Of a stretch of DNA of 13,926 nucleotides, positions 7,255-13,922 are shown piece by piece (position 1 is the first letter of the stretch; each line of letters starts with the position of its first letter). The notes under the pieces were generated by a model, which was not told where the DNA came from, did not search any database, and worked only from the letters and a program-made list of their open reading frames with translations. The DNA comes from Candidatus Hydrogenedentota bacterium (lineage in GTDB: Bacteria; UBA8481; J006), in the NCBI GenBank assembly GCA_003697085.1, contig RFFU01000088.1, forward strand, positions 1 through 13,926, in the 5' to 3' direction. The position numbers and the translations under genes are program-made.

Positions 7255-7327
7255 CATACCACCCCTCACGCCAGTCCCCTTAACCACGGGGGGGAATGAC
7301 GGATCATGGGCGAAGTAAAACTGGGGA

Positions 7328-7357
7328 GGTAAGCTTTCTGGGAGCCCAGACATCCTA
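7328..7357. repeat. Dispersed repeat, copy in inverted orientation to 9570-9597
   Basis: The stretch GGTAAGCTTTCTGGGAGCCC resembles the reverse complement of GTGCTCCCAGAAAAGCCTGACC near 9576-9597, with GCTCCCAGAAA shared exactly. The two copies lie on either side of the flagellin gene. Confidence 0.45.
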
Positions 7358-7373
7358 CCTGCTCCCATCATCA

Positions 7374-7423
7374 CATTCCGAGCCCCTCGCTTTCGCTCAG
7401 CACAGGCTCCGCGAGGAATCCCC
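7374..7423. repeat. 50-base dispersed intergenic repeat, copy 1
   Basis: This 50-base stretch, starting CATTCCGAGCCCCTCGC and ending GCGAGGAATCCC, recurs at 13764-13813 with three mismatches. It is self-complementary (CCTCGC against GCGAGG) and would fold into a hairpin. It belongs to the common family of dispersed intergenic repeats of 'cattccgag...gaggaatcccc' form seen in many environmental bacterial genomes. Confidence 0.7.
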
Positions 7424-7450
7424 CTTCGCTCGCCATCCTGGGCGAATTCC

Positions 7451-7488
7451 CCGGCAGTGCACGCATCCTGCCGGCGGGTAAGCCCCGC
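7451..7488. repeat. Two adjacent GC-rich hairpins
   Basis: CCGGCAG (7451-7457) and CTGCCGG (7468-7474) form a perfect 7-bp stem with a 10-base loop. GCGGG and CCCGC at about 7474-7488 can form a second, overlapping or adjacent stem. No T-run follows, so these are not obvious intrinsic terminators. They lie in the 507-base spacer between the divergent gloB and flagellin genes, which otherwise holds promoters and repeats and no credible ORF. Confidence 0.5.
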
Positions 7489-7612
7489 GATCGAGGCCCC
7501 TTCCCGTAATCTGACAAACCTTCTCGGTCGGAATCACAGCATCAAGAGGGGGCAAAAAAATGTGGGGCTTTATGCCAGGTCGAGCCGAACCTCCCATTCG
7601 AAAAAAACTCCG

Positions 7613-7641
7613 TAGAAGAATCTTCCAACTCCCGCCGATAA
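7613..7641 (+). promoter_or_regulatory. Putative sigma-28 (FliA) promoter of the flagellin gene
   Basis: GCCGATAA at 7634-7641 matches the full sigma-28 -10 consensus. The -35 side is weaker: TAGAAGAA at 7613-7620 resembles TAAAGTTT but gives a spacing about two bases longer than usual. The transcript would have a leader of about 65 bases before the ATG at 7715. Sigma-28 control is the normal class III regulation of flagellin, so this supports expression with the late flagellar genes after hook completion. Confidence 0.6.
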
Positions 7642-7714
7642 GGATAACGAGGGGTTCTCATTCATCGGCGTCCACGGAAGGGCGTTAAGAAACGCAAGGG
7701 AGTGTGTCTCGAGA

Positions 7715-9310
7715 ATGTCCGGGCTTCGCATTCGTGATCGTTCCTTCGGTTACACAGCGGTCCGTCACGCGGGCGGATTCCAGCGAAAAGTCCTTGAAAG
7801 TTCCCGCAAAATGGCGTCGGGCCAGCGTATCAACTCGGCCGGGGATGATGCGGCAGGCTTGGCCATCTCGGATAAGATTCGCCAACAACGAAACGGTCTG
7901 AATCGAGCGGAAAAGAACGCGCAGGACGCCGTCTCGCTCATCCAAACCGCCGAGTCAGGTATTCGAAAATTGAACGACATCGTCCAAAGATTGAAGACAT
8001 TGGCGGTCCAATCCGCGAGCGATACGCTCACCGACGCCGATCGCTCGCTCGTCCAGAAACAGGCTTCGGAATTGATCGCCGAATACCAAAGAATAACGAC
8101 CTCGACCACCTTCAACGGGCAGAGTCTTCTCGACAGTCCTCTTGTCTCCACCTCTAATGCCGCGGTGGCCGCGGCCTCCACCGGCTCGGCGCTTGGTTTC
8201 CCCTGGGCGGAACTCAAGAACGCCATCGATGCCCTTTCTACGGGCGTTGATCAGACCGTCGATTTCACCGTCTCCTTCATTACCCCTCCCGGCTCGACCG
8301 AGGATGGCGCAATAACGACGGCCCAGGATCAAACGGATTCCAATCCTGCTACCTCCGCCTTTCAGGCGGACGTCATGAGCGCCTTCAACGAATGGAAGCG
8401 GCTTTTCGAACGGATCTATTCGCGAGCCAACGGCGCCAAGGCCAATCTCACTATCAATTTCACCAACCTCGGCGCCGAAAAACCCAACTCCGTCCCATCC
8501 GATCCGGCCGAGCCGAGTTACACTCTTCCTCATCCCGACGGGATCGGCGATTTCCGCGTCACTGTCGTTCCTCTCGATGGAATCGGCGGAACACTGGCTC
8601 ACGGGTTTTCCCCTTCCGGCACGCCGGGGAGTCTGGGAAACGTCGGAGGCGATATTCATTTCGACTCCGCCGAGAATTTCCGCGTCGAGGGGAACGCCGC
8701 TTCCGGAGACTTCAGCGTCAAGCACATCGCGGTTCACGAGATCGGACACGCATTGGGCCTGGGCCACGACACTTCCAACTCCGCCATTATGTTTCCCTTG
8801 ATCGGCGCCGGCGTCGATTTCGCGGACCGGTTTCCCAACGGCTTGCCGATCGATGGAAGCGATGCCGGAAGCATTATGAACGTGTACGGGGTTCCCGGGG
8901 AGGCCGCGGCGGAAGGACGGCGTTTCCACGTCGGAGCCAATCAGGACGAAACAATCTTGCTTGCCCCGATCAATGTTACCGCCTCACAAGTCGGCCTCTC
9001 TTCGATCGACCTCACCACCCGCAACGCCGCCGAGAAGGCTTTGACCACAGTCAACGACGTCGTCGATAGATTGACGGCGAAGGCGGCTGAGCTAGGAGCA
9101 GAACAGAATCGCTTCGAAAAGACGATCGATTTCGTGAAGGTCTCGGAGGAAAACTCAGCCAGCGCTGAATCCCAGATCCGCGACCTCGATTTCGCGAACG
9201 AAACAACGAATCTCGCACGAAACCAGATTCTGGCGCAATCCTCGTCGTCCGTTGTCTCTCAAGCCAACCTCCTGCAGTCGAATATGCTCCAGCTCCTCGG
9301 GCTCGCCTGA
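7715..9310 (+). CDS. Flagellin with inserted matrixin-type zinc metalloprotease domain
   Basis: The 531-aa product is a flagellin whose surface-exposed variable region is a peptidase. Residues 1-145 form N-terminal D0/D1: a divergent first 35 residues that align without gaps to ordinary flagellins, then SGQRINSAGDDAAGLAIS, AQDAVSLIQTAE and FNGQSLLD. Residues from about 404 (FHVGANQDETI) to 531 form C-terminal D1/D0, with ELGAEQNRFEKTI, IRDLDFA, NQILAQ and a final LLGLA. Between them, about 180-393, lies a matrixin catalytic domain: GGTLAHGFSP with His296 and GDIHFD with His315 (structural-zinc positions), HEIGHALGLGHD with His341, Glu342, His345 and His351 (catalytic zinc), the Met-turn SAIMFP with Met359, and SIMNVYG as the closing helix. 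There are no cysteines, so no cysteine-switch propeptide. AAGGGAG lies about 12 bases before the ATG. No other flagellar gene is nearby. Confidence 0.95.
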   Translation: MSGLRIRDRSFGYTAVRHAGGFQRKVLESSRKMASGQRINSAGDDAAGLAISDKIRQQRNGLNRAEKNAQDAVSLIQTAESGIRKLNDIVQRLKTLAVQSASDTLTDADRSLVQKQASELIAEYQRITTSTTFNGQSLLDSPLVSTSNAAVAAASTGSALGFPWAELKNAIDALSTGVDQTVDFTVSFITPPGSTEDGAITTAQDQTDSNPATSAFQADVMSAFNEWKRLFERIYSRANGAKANLTINFTNLGAEKPNSVPSDPAEPSYTLPHPDGIGDFRVTVVPLDGIGGTLAHGFSPSGTPGSLGNVGGDIHFDSAENFRVEGNAASGDFSVKHIAVHEIGHALGLGHDTSNSAIMFPLIGAGVDFADRFPNGLPIDGSDAGSIMNVYGVPGEAAAEGRRFHVGANQDETILLAPINVTASQVGLSSIDLTTRNAAEKALTTVNDVVDRLTAKAAELGAEQNRFEKTIDFVKVSEENSASAESQIRDLDFANETTNLARNQILAQSSSSVVSQANLLQSNMLQLLGLA

Positions 9311-9435
9311 TCGAGATCGCTCCTTCGATTTTCCTTCCTCTCTTCTTCACCTCCTGTCCCCCCTTTTTCTTCTGACCACCGGCACGATGGCGACATTTCA
9401 AGCGGGAAACCGACGCTTCTTCTCCTGTCATTCCC

Positions 9436-9460
9436 AGGCGCGCCAGCGCCGAGGAATCCC
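9436..9460. repeat. Dispersed repeat core, copy 1
   Basis: AGGCGCGCCAGCGCCGAG at 9436-9453, followed by a 'gaatccccg' tail, matches 13714-13731 exactly over 18 bases. It is a shorter relative of the 50-base family at 7374 and 13764, sharing the terminal 'attcc ... gag(g/a)aatcccc' layout. Confidence 0.6.
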
Positions 9461-9636
9461 CGGGACGGGAAGGCCACAATAATACTGAGACGACCATAGG
9501 AAGAACTTCTCCGAACCGGTTTTTCAGCCGGGATGCCTGCCGACAAGCGGGTCTTCCTGGCGGCAGACAGGCCTGTGCTCCCAGAAAAGCCTGACCACTA
9601 AAATCGAACTCCCCCCACAATGTTCCACGCACCCTA

Positions 9637-9665
9637 TTTACGCCCCACCTGATCAATGATAGAAA
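9637..9665 (+). promoter_or_regulatory. Putative promoter giving a leaderless mRNA for the aminotransferase operon
   Basis: TTTACG (9637-9642), a 17-base spacer and TAGAAA (9660-9665) with an extended TGa in front lie so that a start seven bases past the hexamer falls exactly on the A of the ATG at 9672. No Shine-Dalgarno precedes that ATG. The -35 hexamer is identical to that of the mrp promoter, and TGATAGAA is shared with the gloB promoter. Confidence 0.5.
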
Positions 9666-9671
9666 CCGTTT

Positions 9672-10808
9672 ATGGAGGAGATTCCGTTTGCCAGACCGTG
9701 CTTGAGCGAGGAGGAGGTTGCCGCGGTCACTGAAGTGCTCCTCTCGGGTTGGATCACGACAGGGCGCGAGACGAAGGCGTTCGAGAAGGAATTCAGCCGG
9801 TACATCGGCGAAGGCATCGCCGTGGCCGTTTCCAGCGGTACCGCGGCGCTTTTTCTGGCGTTGTTTTTGGCCGAGATCGGGCCGGGCGACGAGGTCATCG
9901 TTCCTCCATTGACATTTACAGCCACGGCCAATGTTGTCGAGCACCGTGGCGCCACGGTGCGCTTCGCAGACGTCGATCTCGAAACCGGCCTCCTCGATCC
10001 CGCTGCCGCGCGCGCGGCTCATACAGAGCGCACCCGCGCTCTCATCACCGTTCCCCTTCACGGCCGCGCGGCCTTTCTGGAAGAATATGCTTCCTTTGCG
10101 CGCGAAAAGAACCTCTTTCATCTCACCGATTGCGCCCACGCGATCGAAACGCGCGTCAACGGCCGGCATCCCGTCTCACAAGCGGATATGGCGGCCTTCT
10201 CCTTCTACGCCACCAAGAACCTCACCACGGGAGAAGGCGGCATGTTGGTCGTCAAGGACCAGGACCTCGCGGCGAAAGCCTCCATCGCCGCATTGCACGG
10301 CATGGATCGCGACGCCTATCGCCGCTACGAGGCCGACGGGACGCCCTTCTACGACGTCTTGCTGCCCGGATATAAATTCAACCTAACCAACATTGCCGCC
10401 GCGCTCGGTCGCAAACAACTCGCGCTCCTTCCAAAACACCTGCGACGGCGCGAGGAGATTTGGCGACGGTACAACGAGGCGTTCGCTGACCTTCCCGTTA
10501 CCCTTCCTCCTGAACCACCACCCGGTGACATCCACGCGCGCCATATCTATGCGCTTCGCGCCGAAAATCGCGCGGAGCGGGACCGACTGCTGGCCGAACT
10601 GCGCCGCCGGGGCATCGGCACCGCGGTTCATTTTCGCCCCGTCCACCTCTTCTCGTATTACCGCAAAAAGTATGGGTATTCCGCCGGAGATTTTCCGAAC
10701 GCGGAGGCGATCGGTGATACGACGTTCTCCCTGCCGATGACGCCCTATCTGACCGATGCCGATGTCGAACGGGTTACCGAAGCCCTCCGGGCTGCTTTCG
10801 GCAAGTGA
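9672..10808 (+). CDS. DegT/DnrJ/EryC1/StrS-family (ArnB/PseC-like) nucleotide-sugar aminotransferase
   Basis: The 378-aa PLP enzyme belongs to the family that transfers an amino group from an amino acid, usually glutamate, to a keto-sugar nucleotide. Visible features are the substrate loop GWITTGRET near residues 26-34, VSSGTAALFLAL for cofactor phosphate binding (about 53-64), the PLP-ring Asp153 in LTDCAHAIE, and the Schiff-base Lys182 in SFYATKNLTTGEGGM. The C-terminal part shows GIGTAVHFRPVHLFSYY and FPNAEAI. Overall style is closest to ArnB/PseC-type proteins, but the exact sugar cannot be read from sequence. The GGAGGAG just after the ATG cannot serve this start, and nothing upstream resembles a ribosome site, consistent with a leaderless message. 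Its TGA overlaps the next start by four bases, making it the first gene of a three-gene operon. Confidence 0.92.
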   Translation: MEEIPFARPCLSEEEVAAVTEVLLSGWITTGRETKAFEKEFSRYIGEGIAVAVSSGTAALFLALFLAEIGPGDEVIVPPLTFTATANVVEHRGATVRFADVDLETGLLDPAAARAAHTERTRALITVPLHGRAAFLEEYASFAREKNLFHLTDCAHAIETRVNGRHPVSQADMAAFSFYATKNLTTGEGGMLVVKDQDLAAKASIAALHGMDRDAYRRYEADGTPFYDVLLPGYKFNLTNIAAALGRKQLALLPKHLRRREEIWRRYNEAFADLPVTLPPEPPPGDIHARHIYALRAENRAERDRLLAELRRRGIGTAVHFRPVHLFSYYRKKYGYSAGDFPNAEAIGDTTFSLPMTPYLTDADVERVTEALRAAFGK

Positions 10809-11890
10809 ACGCGGACCTCGCTCAACCCCCCCTCCGAAAAAAACAAAAACTCTATACCGTTCGTTTCGAGATTCCGTGGCCCTGGAAGATCATCTTCGCC
10901 GCACTGGCCGCCGCAATTCTTCTCCTCTTCCAAACCCCCGCGCTTCAGCGAAGATTCCTCGATACCCTCTCCCCCGTTCTCGATCCCGTCCTCCTCCGAA
11001 TCCGTCTTCACCGTTTCGAACGCATCACCGGGATTCGAGGTTTTTCGGAACTTCCCGACAACGGATTTCTTGTCGCCACCGGATACCGCGTCTATTACCT
11101 CCGCCCGTCCAGCGAAATTCCGACCGAATACCGTATCGTTTACGACTACAAGACCTACAAGGAACACTTCGAGGGAAAGCCTCCTTCGATCTCCACCGCC
11201 TCCTTTCCGTCGGAGAACCACTTCCTTCTCGGAACCTGGCGCGGGCGAATCCTTCAATATCGAAACGGGCGATGGTCCTCGACCTCGCTGACACAGGAGA
11301 AGGGACGCCGCGTGGTCGGTTTGGCCCTCGATGGAGAAAGCATAATTTGCGCGGGATACGACGGCGTTTTTTCGATCCCGTTCGATGGAATCGTTCATCG
11401 CGCGTCGGAGCCGCGCTCCGCCGAGGGACTGGCTCGGGCGCCGGACGGAACCTTCTGGTGTTGGAATTATCGCACACTCTACCGGCGCGAAGGGACCGGA
11501 CCCGACGCTCGATGGGTCCCTGTCTGGACGCTTCCGAGCCAGGCGGTCGCGATTGAGTCGCTCGCTTTTTCGAAAAATGAGATATTTGTTGGAACCAAGA
11601 AATCGGGGATCCTTCGGCTCGATTCCCGATACCGTATCCTCGGAAAGGAGTTGCCCGGAATCTGGATCAACGCGATCGCCGTGGAATCGAAAACGGGTAC
11701 GATCGCGGCCGGAGCGTGGAACCGAGACGGCCTCTTTGTCAAGAGAGGAACACGCTGGAAGCAGTATCGCCCGGTTCTGGGCCTTCCGCTCAAGGACATC
11801 TTCACGCTCTTCATCGACGATTCCGGCCGGCTCTGGATCGGCCCGTACGGAGGAAGTTTGATGGTGATCGCTCTGGAGGATTTGCCGTGA
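10805..11890 (+). CDS. Membrane-anchored protein with propeller-like repeats, function unknown
   Basis: This 361-aa protein starts at a GTG within a GTGA overlap with the aminotransferase stop, implying coupled translation; no good Shine-Dalgarno is seen. A basic N-terminus (RKKQK) and a hydrophobic segment at about 28-44 indicate one membrane span, with the rest probably outside the cytoplasm. That remainder holds about seven short repeats of the form 'G-x-hydrophobic-h-h-G-x-x-x-G-h-h-h', near residues 87-98, 138-152, 179-192, 216-228, 259-272, 298-312 and 341-354 (for example LLGTWRGRILQY and LWIGPYGGSLMVI). They resemble the Reg_prop/ligand-binding blades of beta-propeller sensors, and seven blades would close a propeller. 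No enzyme motif is seen. It could be a sensor or a scaffold. Confidence 0.75.
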   Translation: MNADLAQPPLRKKQKLYTVRFEIPWPWKIIFAALAAAILLLFQTPALQRRFLDTLSPVLDPVLLRIRLHRFERITGIRGFSELPDNGFLVATGYRVYYLRPSSEIPTEYRIVYDYKTYKEHFEGKPPSISTASFPSENHFLLGTWRGRILQYRNGRWSSTSLTQEKGRRVVGLALDGESIICAGYDGVFSIPFDGIVHRASEPRSAEGLARAPDGTFWCWNYRTLYRREGTGPDARWVPVWTLPSQAVAIESLAFSKNEIFVGTKKSGILRLDSRYRILGKELPGIWINAIAVESKTGTIAAGAWNRDGLFVKRGTRWKQYRPVLGLPLKDIFTLFIDDSGRLWIGPYGGSLMVIALEDLP

Positions 11891-13659
11891 AAAGCAGAAA
11901 ACGAAATTCTTCCAACGCGCGCCGAGGCTCGAAGGCGTTTTTCATCCTCTTCTTCTCCCTCTTCTTCCTGGTCGGAATCGCGATGTGCGCGTTCGGACTC
12001 CACCGGGCCTATCAAGCCCACCTCTCCCAATCCTGGCCCTCGACAAACGGAATCGTCACGGAAAGCAAGGTCGTCATCCATCACTCGACGGGAAAGAATT
12101 CCTCGACGACCTACGGCGCGGAAATCTCATATGTGTACTCTGTCTCCGGCCGGCGGTATCGCGGATCACGGGTACGGGTGATTGACGTGAGCACCAGCAA
12201 CCCCTCTTATGCGCAAGGAATCGTCAACCGGTATCCGAAGGGGAAAAGAGTGCGGGTTCATTACGATCCGAAGAATCCGGCTTTCGCCGTTCTGGAACCC
12301 GGTTTTTCTCTCTCCTTGCTCTTTCCCCTCCTCCTCGGCGTTATTCTCCTCATTGCGACCGTCATCTTTCTCTTTCTGATGATTCGCCGTGGCGGATCCG
12401 CGGGACAGCACGTCCGCGGCGGCGACGCGCTGTCGAATCTCGAGACGACCGGAGCCGAATTCGGGATTGGCGGCGGTGAAATTCGATGCTCGACCGGAAA
12501 GGATGCACGCTTCTTCTGGTTCTTCGCCGTCTTCTGGAACCTCGTCGCCTCGCTCCCGCTTCTTCTTCGAGGAATCCCGGACGCCTGGCACAACGGCGAT
12601 TATGGGACGGTCACCTTGATGTCTTTCTTTCCCTTGGTCGGAATCATCGTTCTTGTCGTCGCGATCCGTCTCACCGTCCAAGCCCGCAAATTCGGTATCT
12701 CCACCTTCCGTTTCTCTCCTCTTCCCGTCCCGCTGGGAAGTCGATTCCGAGGGGAAATCACCGTCGAACGCGGCGGTACCTTCCTGACCTCCGACGTTCT
12801 GCTCTCGTGGTCCTGTGTCCACATCTATGTCACCGGAACCGGGAAAAATCGTTCGACACATTACGATCTGAAGTGGAACCTGGAACAGACGGTTCCGCAG
12901 GGCGAAGTGAGAATTTTGGGCCCGGCAGCCGTCATCCCCGTGGACCTCCCTGTTCCCTGTGATCGTCCCGAAACCGATGAATCGAATCCGGCCAACAGGA
13001 TCGTCTGGATGTTGACGGCCTCAGCATCAATCCCCGGAATCGATTACGAGGCGACCTTCGAGGTTCCCGTAAAGTCCACGGATCGAACCGATCCCGCCCT
13101 GACCTCGGATTCGATCGAACAAGAGGTCGCCGCAAGCCTCCAGGAGGTTGACTTATCCGCGCTCTCTCCGGCCCGCTTCAACGAAACTCCCGACGCAATG
13201 GAATTATTCCTTCCTCCGTTTCGAATTCTGACCGCCTCCTTGGTTTTGATCGTCGTGTTCTTGATATTTGGAGGAATCGCTTATGGTTTGGCCTCCCACG
13301 AAGCCCCCTTCTTCGTCCTCGGGATTTTCGGCGTTATCCTCTTCTTCCTCGGGCTCTTCATCCTCCACACACTCCTGAGTCAAACATGGCTGCGCATCGA
13401 GCGCACGGGTACCGTTCTTCTCAAGAAGAGTTGGCTCGGGATCGGCTTCGTCTGGACGTTTCCCACCGAGGTCGTGGAAAAGGTTCACACGACGATCGAA
13501 TCGAGCAGCCTCGGAGCCGGTGGTCGAGCGACGGCGTATTACGGTCTGGCGATCATCCTCCGCGATGGCACGAAATTCCGAACTGGTCTCATCACCCACC
13601 GCCAGCGTCTCCTTCACGCACTGGCGAAACGCCTGAGGAAAGCAGCCGGAAAAGAATAA
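11887..13659 (+). CDS. Multi-pass membrane protein with DUF3592-like and arrestin-like regions
   Basis: The 590-aa product begins at a GTG in a second GTGA overlap, with GGAGGA seven bases upstream; this start is preferred over an open frame extending back to 11716 inside the previous gene. Predicted membrane spans lie at about 17-38, 141-165, 208-229, 243-262, 444-467 and 474-494. The loop between spans 1 and 2 looks like DUF3592: SWPSTNGIV, then a paired-strand SYVYSVSGRRYRGSRV and RVRVHYDPKNP. The segment at about 275-396 (PLGSRFRGEITVERGG, then SIPGIDYEATFEVPV) resembles an arrestin-like beta-sandwich. A C-terminal domain with FPTEVVEKV and IILRDGTKF follows. Such proteins are usually uncharacterised. 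Its close linkage to the propeller protein suggests the two work together at the membrane. Confidence 0.78.
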   Translation: MKSRKRNSSNARRGSKAFFILFFSLFFLVGIAMCAFGLHRAYQAHLSQSWPSTNGIVTESKVVIHHSTGKNSSTTYGAEISYVYSVSGRRYRGSRVRVIDVSTSNPSYAQGIVNRYPKGKRVRVHYDPKNPAFAVLEPGFSLSLLFPLLLGVILLIATVIFLFLMIRRGGSAGQHVRGGDALSNLETTGAEFGIGGGEIRCSTGKDARFFWFFAVFWNLVASLPLLLRGIPDAWHNGDYGTVTLMSFFPLVGIIVLVVAIRLTVQARKFGISTFRFSPLPVPLGSRFRGEITVERGGTFLTSDVLLSWSCVHIYVTGTGKNRSTHYDLKWNLEQTVPQGEVRILGPAAVIPVDLPVPCDRPETDESNPANRIVWMLTASASIPGIDYEATFEVPVKSTDRTDPALTSDSIEQEVAASLQEVDLSALSPARFNETPDAMELFLPPFRILTASLVLIVVFLIFGGIAYGLASHEAPFFVLGIFGVILFFLGLFILHTLLSQTWLRIERTGTVLLKKSWLGIGFVWTFPTEVVEKVHTTIESSSLGAGGRATAYYGLAIILRDGTKFRTGLITHRQRLLHALAKRLRKAAGKE

Positions 13660-13713
13660 CGAAGAAAGATTCTCTTCCGTTTCTCTTTCCCCAGGGGATT
13701 TCGAGGGATTCCG

Positions 13714-13740
13714 AGGCGCGCCAGCGCCGAGAAATCCCCG
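13714..13740. repeat. Dispersed repeat core, copy 2
   Basis: AGGCGCGCCAGCGCCGAG at 13714-13731 is identical to 9436-9453, followed by 'aaatccccg'. It is preceded by GGGATTCCG, so the outer ends (GGGATT against AATCCC) could pair. Confidence 0.6.
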
Positions 13741-13763
13741 CCGCGTGGTATCCCGCCTTCTGT

Positions 13764-13813
13764 CATTCCGAGCCCCTCGCATTCGCTCGGGACAGGCTCC
13801 GCGAGGAATCCCC
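13764..13813. repeat. 50-base dispersed intergenic repeat, copy 2
   Basis: It matches 7374-7423 with three mismatches in 50 and lies in the same orientation. The CCTCGC and GCGAGG arms give a hairpin with a loop of about 20 bases. Confidence 0.7.
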
Positions 13814-13871
13814 TCCACAGGGTATCCCGCCCCGTGGGCCGATCGGCACCCCTGGGGGATTCCTCGTCGGC

Positions 13872-13922
13872 GTCGCTTCGCTCCACCTCGCTCGGAATGA
13901 CACCAGGGGGGAGCGAAGCGAC
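13872..13922. repeat. 13-base perfect inverted repeat
   Basis: GTCGCTTCGCTCC at 13872-13884 and GGAGCGAAGCGAC at 13910-13922 are perfect complements separated by 25 bases that include CTCGGAATGAC. This is the palindromic form of the same repeat family and would fold into a stable stem. Confidence 0.65.

Larger units (their letters stand above)
9311..9671. other. Repeat-rich spacer downstream of the flagellin gene
   Basis: This 361-base region has no credible gene. Just after the flagellin stop, ATCGA and TCGAT can pair ahead of a T- and C-rich run, a weak terminator candidate. It holds a dispersed repeat core, AGGCGCGCCAGCGCCGAG at 9436-9453, repeated exactly at 13714-13731. An imperfect hairpin (GCCTGCCG near 9535-9542 with CGGCAGACAGGC near 9561-9572) is followed by an inverted copy of the repeat near 7328-7357. 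The promoter of the aminotransferase lies at the right edge. Confidence 0.55.

Noticed and set aside
7296-7597. Two short frames in the gloB-flagellin spacer
   Set aside because: They overlie the 50-base repeat and hairpins, have no ribosome sites, and do not look like proteins.
7715-7820. Possible frameshift in the flagellin N-terminus, because the first 35 residues look unusual
   Set aside because: Residues 3-36 line up without gaps against a typical flagellin N-terminus, keeping LRI, Ala-x-Arg, Lys and Ser-Gly in register, and the alternative frames do not resemble flagellin.
9051-10169. Long minus-strand frame (372 codons) across the flagellin 3' end, spacer and aminotransferase 5' end
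   Set aside because: It is antisense to two well-supported genes, and its middle part is translated dispersed repeat with low-complexity Arg/Gly content; no family resemblance.
11716-11886. N-terminal extension of the DUF3592-like protein by 57 residues
   Set aside because: It lies inside the propeller gene in another frame, while the GTG at 11887 has a strong ribosome site and a GTGA overlap.
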